DNA from: Pseudomonadota bacterium
GTDB lineage: Bacteria; Pseudomonadota; Alphaproteobacteria; Azospirillales; Azospirillaceae
DNA: 12,947 nucleotides
Reading direction: 5' to 3'
Assembly (NCBI GenBank): GCA_023413605.1
Contig: JAEZPL010000315.1
Coordinates: 1 to 12,947, forward strand
Of the stretch, positions 12,293 to 12,947 are shown one piece after another. A program made the translations under genes and the position numbers. Each line of letters opens with the position of its first letter. Positions within the stretch are counted from its first letter, which is position 1. The notes under the pieces were generated by a model. That model saw nothing but the letters and a program-made list of their open reading frames with translations, was not told the DNA's origin and did no database searches.

Positions 12293-12947
12293 ATGGCAAC
12301 GGTCGAACTGAATCAGGTCCGCAAGTCCTACGGTTCCGTCGAGGCGATCAAGGGCATCGACATTGCCATCGCGGACGGGGAATTCCTGGTGCTGCTGGGC
12401 CCGTCGGGCTGCGGCAAGTCCACGCTGCTGCGCATGGTGGCGGGGCTGGAGAGCATCACGGGCGGCGCCATCGCCATCGGCGGGCGGGTGGTCAACGGGC
12501 TGGAGCCCAAGGACCGCGACATCGCCATGGTGTTCCAGAATTACGCGCTCTACCCGCACATGAGCGTGTTCGACAACATGGCCTACGGCCTGAAGATCCG
12601 CGGCCTTCCGAAGTCGGAGATCCAGGCGCGGGTCGCCAGGGCGGCTGAGATCCTGGAGCTGAACCGCTTCCTGGACCGCCGCCCGAGCCAGCTGTCCGGC
12701 GGCCAGCGCCAGCGCGTCGCCATGGGCCGCGCCATCGTGCGCGAGCCCGCGGCCTTCCTGTTCGACGAGCCGCTGTCGAACCTGGACGCCAAGCTGCGCA
12801 CGCAGATGCGGGTGGAGATCAAGCGGCTTCAGGACCGGCTGGGCATCACCAGCCTCTATGTGACGCACGATCAGGTGGAGGCGATGACGCTGGCCGACCG
12901 CATCCTGGTCATGAACCACGGAGTCGCGGAGCAGATCGGCACGCCGC
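12293..12947 (+). CDS. ugpC: sn-glycerol-3-phosphate ABC transporter ATPase UgpC (3' end beyond window)
   Basis: The first 218 residues of an ABC ATPase of the MalK/UgpC group; the family is about 360 residues long, so the C-terminal regulatory domain is outside the window. All nucleotide-binding motifs are present: Walker A GPSGCGKST at 36-44 (Lys42), Q-loop Gln82 in VFQNYALYPHM, signature LSGGQ at 134-138, Walker B FLFDEP at 155-160 (Glu159), D-loop SNLD at 162-165 and H-loop His192. It couples ATP hydrolysis to uptake through UgpAE. The ribosome binding site is weak (GAGAAG about seven bases upstream), and the gene follows ugpE closely in the same operon. Assignment to ugpC over other MalK-like ATPases rests on the operon. 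Confidence 0.95.
   Translation, partial: MATVELNQVRKSYGSVEAIKGIDIAIADGEFLVLLGPSGCGKSTLLRMVAGLESITGGAIAIGGRVVNGLEPKDRDIAMVFQNYALYPHMSVFDNMAYGLKIRGLPKSEIQARVARAAEILELNRFLDRRPSQLSGGQRQRVAMGRAIVREPAAFLFDEPLSNLDAKLRTQMRVEIKRLQDRLGITSLYVTHDQVEAMTLADRILVMNHGVAEQIGTP

Noticed and set aside
1..12947. CRISPR array or mobile element with transposase
   Set aside because: No regularly spaced direct repeats and no transposase, integrase or phage gene are present. The only repeats are the three-hairpin element and single palindromes.

Overview
The window is GC-rich and almost fully coding, apart from a few AT-richer leaders. Codon use, the DUF1127 protein, the lysine/ornithine decarboxylase type and the ugp genes suggest a soil or plant-associated alphaproteobacterium, possibly Azospirillum-like. 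That is inference from gene content; no rRNA or other taxonomic marker is present. I see no tRNA, rRNA, CRISPR array, transposase or phage gene.

Layout from left to right. (1) A truncated copy of a structured repeat is followed by a class I/II aminotransferase (+). (2) A low-GC leader precedes a 72-aa DUF1127 protein (+). Two strong hairpin terminators then separate it from a convergent type III PLP ornithine/lysine decarboxylase (-). (3) Upstream of the decarboxylase, on its strand, lie a candidate promoter, an arginine-rich 40-codon ORF with an excellent ribosome binding site, and a hairpin that contains that ORF's stop codon. This resembles a polyamine-responsive leader. (4) A divergent MgtC/SapB membrane protein (+) is followed by an MFS exporter of the Bcr/CflA type (-) and a YgjP-type zinc peptidase (-). 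The MgtC and MFS genes converge on a second copy of the repeat, and both stop codons lie in or at the edge of it. (5) A soluble PAS/histidine kinase/receiver hybrid (+) ends at the edge of a third repeat copy. (6) A small secreted protein with four cysteines (+) has a ribosome binding site that could be masked. (7) A complete-looking glycerol-3-phosphate ABC transporter operon in the order ugpB-ugpA-ugpE-ugpC (+) is cut by the window end in ugpC. It is preceded by a candidate sigma-70 promoter and a 23-codon leader ORF. A perfect 21-bp inverted repeat separates ugpB from ugpA.

The ugp genes form the one clear functional unit: periplasmic binding protein, two permeases and an ATPase for uptake of sn-glycerol-3-phosphate or its diesters. 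The other genes are mostly single transcription units with unrelated roles.

The most interesting signals are non-coding or very small. They are the decarboxylase leader ORF, the ugpB leader ORF, and a three-hairpin repeat whose copies differ by compensatory base changes and which supplies stop codons to flanking genes.
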